Below are positions 5,098 to 5,540 of a stretch of DNA of 5,540 nucleotides, in pieces (positions within the stretch are counted from its first letter, which is position 1; each line of letters opens with the position of its first letter). Origin of the DNA: Phycisphaerae bacterium (GTDB lineage Bacteria > Planctomycetota > Phycisphaerae > Phycisphaerales > SM1A02); assembly GCA_002690755.1 (NCBI GenBank), contig NZFT01000035.1, forward strand, positions 4,799-10,338, read 5' to 3'. Position numbers and translations under genes: made by a program. The notes beneath the pieces are model-generated. The model did not search any database. It saw only the letters and a list, made by a program, of their open reading frames with translations, and had not been told where the DNA came from.

Positions 5098-5540
5098 GTG
5101 CCGTTGCGAATCGCTCATGCCCGCATGTTCCTTGCGACCGCGATTCTGATCGCCGCGGGGTCGTCGAACGCCGCCGTGGCGACCGACGATCCGATCTCCT
5201 TCAACCGATCCATCCGCCCGCTGCTGTCGAGGTGCCTCCCCTGTCACGGGCCTGATGAAGCGGCGAGACTCGCCGGGCTCCGACTGGATCGACGCGCGGA
5301 CGCGATCCTCCCACGTCGCCGCGGGGCCGCCATCGTGCCCGGTGATCGAGACGCGGGATCGCTGCTCACGCGGATCACCAGCGAGGATCCCGATCGAGTG
5401 ATGCCTCCGCCCGGGGCCGGTGAGCGGTTCGACGATGCGGAGATCGAACTGCTCCGTCGATGGATCGAACAAGGCGCGGATTACGAGACCCATTGGGGAT
5501 GGCGACACCCCGAGGAATCGGGTGATGTTCCGACCGCGGG
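5098..5540 (+). CDS. Planctomycete cytochrome C (PSCyt1-type) domain protein, 3' end cut by the window edge
   Basis: 147 codons are visible, open at the right edge. Residues 1-26 form a signal peptide: the basic stretch MPLRIAHAR, a hydrophobic core MFLATAILIAAG and small residues (SSNAA) suited to cleavage, so export is predicted. The mature part begins ISFNRSIRPLLSRCLPCHGPD with the haem-binding CxxCH at 46-50. RVMPPP further on could supply the axial Met, and AEIELLRRWIEQGADYETHW closes the domain. This order matches Planctomycete cytochrome C (PSCyt1). Such proteins usually continue into PSCyt2 (DUF1549) and PSD1 (DUF1553) domains and reach 700-1000 residues; the HWGWRHP segment resembles the usual HWAF junction, but the rest is outside the window. 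The GTG at 5098 is preferred over the ATG at 5125, which would remove the basic N-region. These proteins are abundant in planctomycetes; their substrates are mostly unknown. Confidence 0.87.
   Translation, partial: MPLRIAHARMFLATAILIAAGSSNAAVATDDPISFNRSIRPLLSRCLPCHGPDEAARLAGLRLDRRADAILPRRRGAAIVPGDRDAGSLLTRITSEDPDRVMPPPGAGERFDDAEIELLRRWIEQGADYETHWGWRHPEESGDVPTA

Noticed and set aside
4720..5508. Minus-strand open frame of 262 codons across the divergent region
   Set aside because: It overlaps the oxidoreductase in another frame and the cytochrome gene in antisense, and its translation shows no domain.
1..5540. CRISPR array, insertion sequence, toxin-antitoxin or defence operon
   Set aside because: I saw no regularly spaced direct repeats, transposase, terminal inverted repeats flanking a gene, or defence-family motifs. 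The recognised genes look like ordinary chromosomal genes with uniform codon use.

Overview
The window is GC-rich chromosomal DNA, most likely from a planctomycete, possibly one of the Phycisphaerae. The best evidence is the gene entering at the right edge. It encodes a secreted protein that opens with a CxxCH haem motif and the rest of a Planctomycete cytochrome C (PSCyt1-type) domain, a family typical of this phylum. Weak Shine-Dalgarno signals and GTG starts fit this but do not prove it. I assigned the taxon from protein character alone.

Layout, left to right. (1) Minus strand, 1-635: a YmdB-type (TIGR00282-like) metallophosphoesterase whose C-terminal end lies beyond the left edge. (2) A 225-bp divergent intergenic region holds a -10-like TACACTC and, starting at the predicted +1, a strong 5' hairpin. 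(3) Plus strand, 861-1511: a DUF3553-type protein with an unassigned C-terminal half. (4) A 197-bp gap contains a 20-nt perfect palindrome. (5) Plus strand, 1709-2029: a 106-aa coiled-coil protein of unknown function. (6) A 180-bp gap has three back-to-back hairpins followed by a promoter-like -35/-10 pair. (7) Plus strand, 2210-3928: an AarF/ABC1/UbiB-family atypical kinase with two C-terminal membrane helices. (8) Minus strand, 3957-5030: a YpdA-like FAD/NAD(P)-dependent oxidoreductase, convergent with the kinase. (9) Plus strand, 5098 to the right edge: the PSCyt1-type cytochrome protein, divergent from the oxidoreductase and cut by the window end.

No pathway links all of these genes. The UbiB-type kinase (quinone or lipid homeostasis), the flavin oxidoreductase and the cytochrome protein all have redox or envelope themes, but they lie in opposing orientations with their own promoters, so this reads as an ordinary core-genome neighbourhood. 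I see no mobile element, CRISPR array, tRNA, rRNA or defence system.

The most interesting content is non-coding. The motif TANACTC occurs three times on the plus strand, each time in an intergenic region upstream of a gene. In two cases TANACT is followed by exactly seven bases and then a GTG start, the geometry of leaderless transcripts. The third sits so that its predicted transcript would begin with a stable hairpin. The 2030-2209 gap is also unusually rich in stems. These are hand-read patterns and have not been tested by folding, alignment or expression data.
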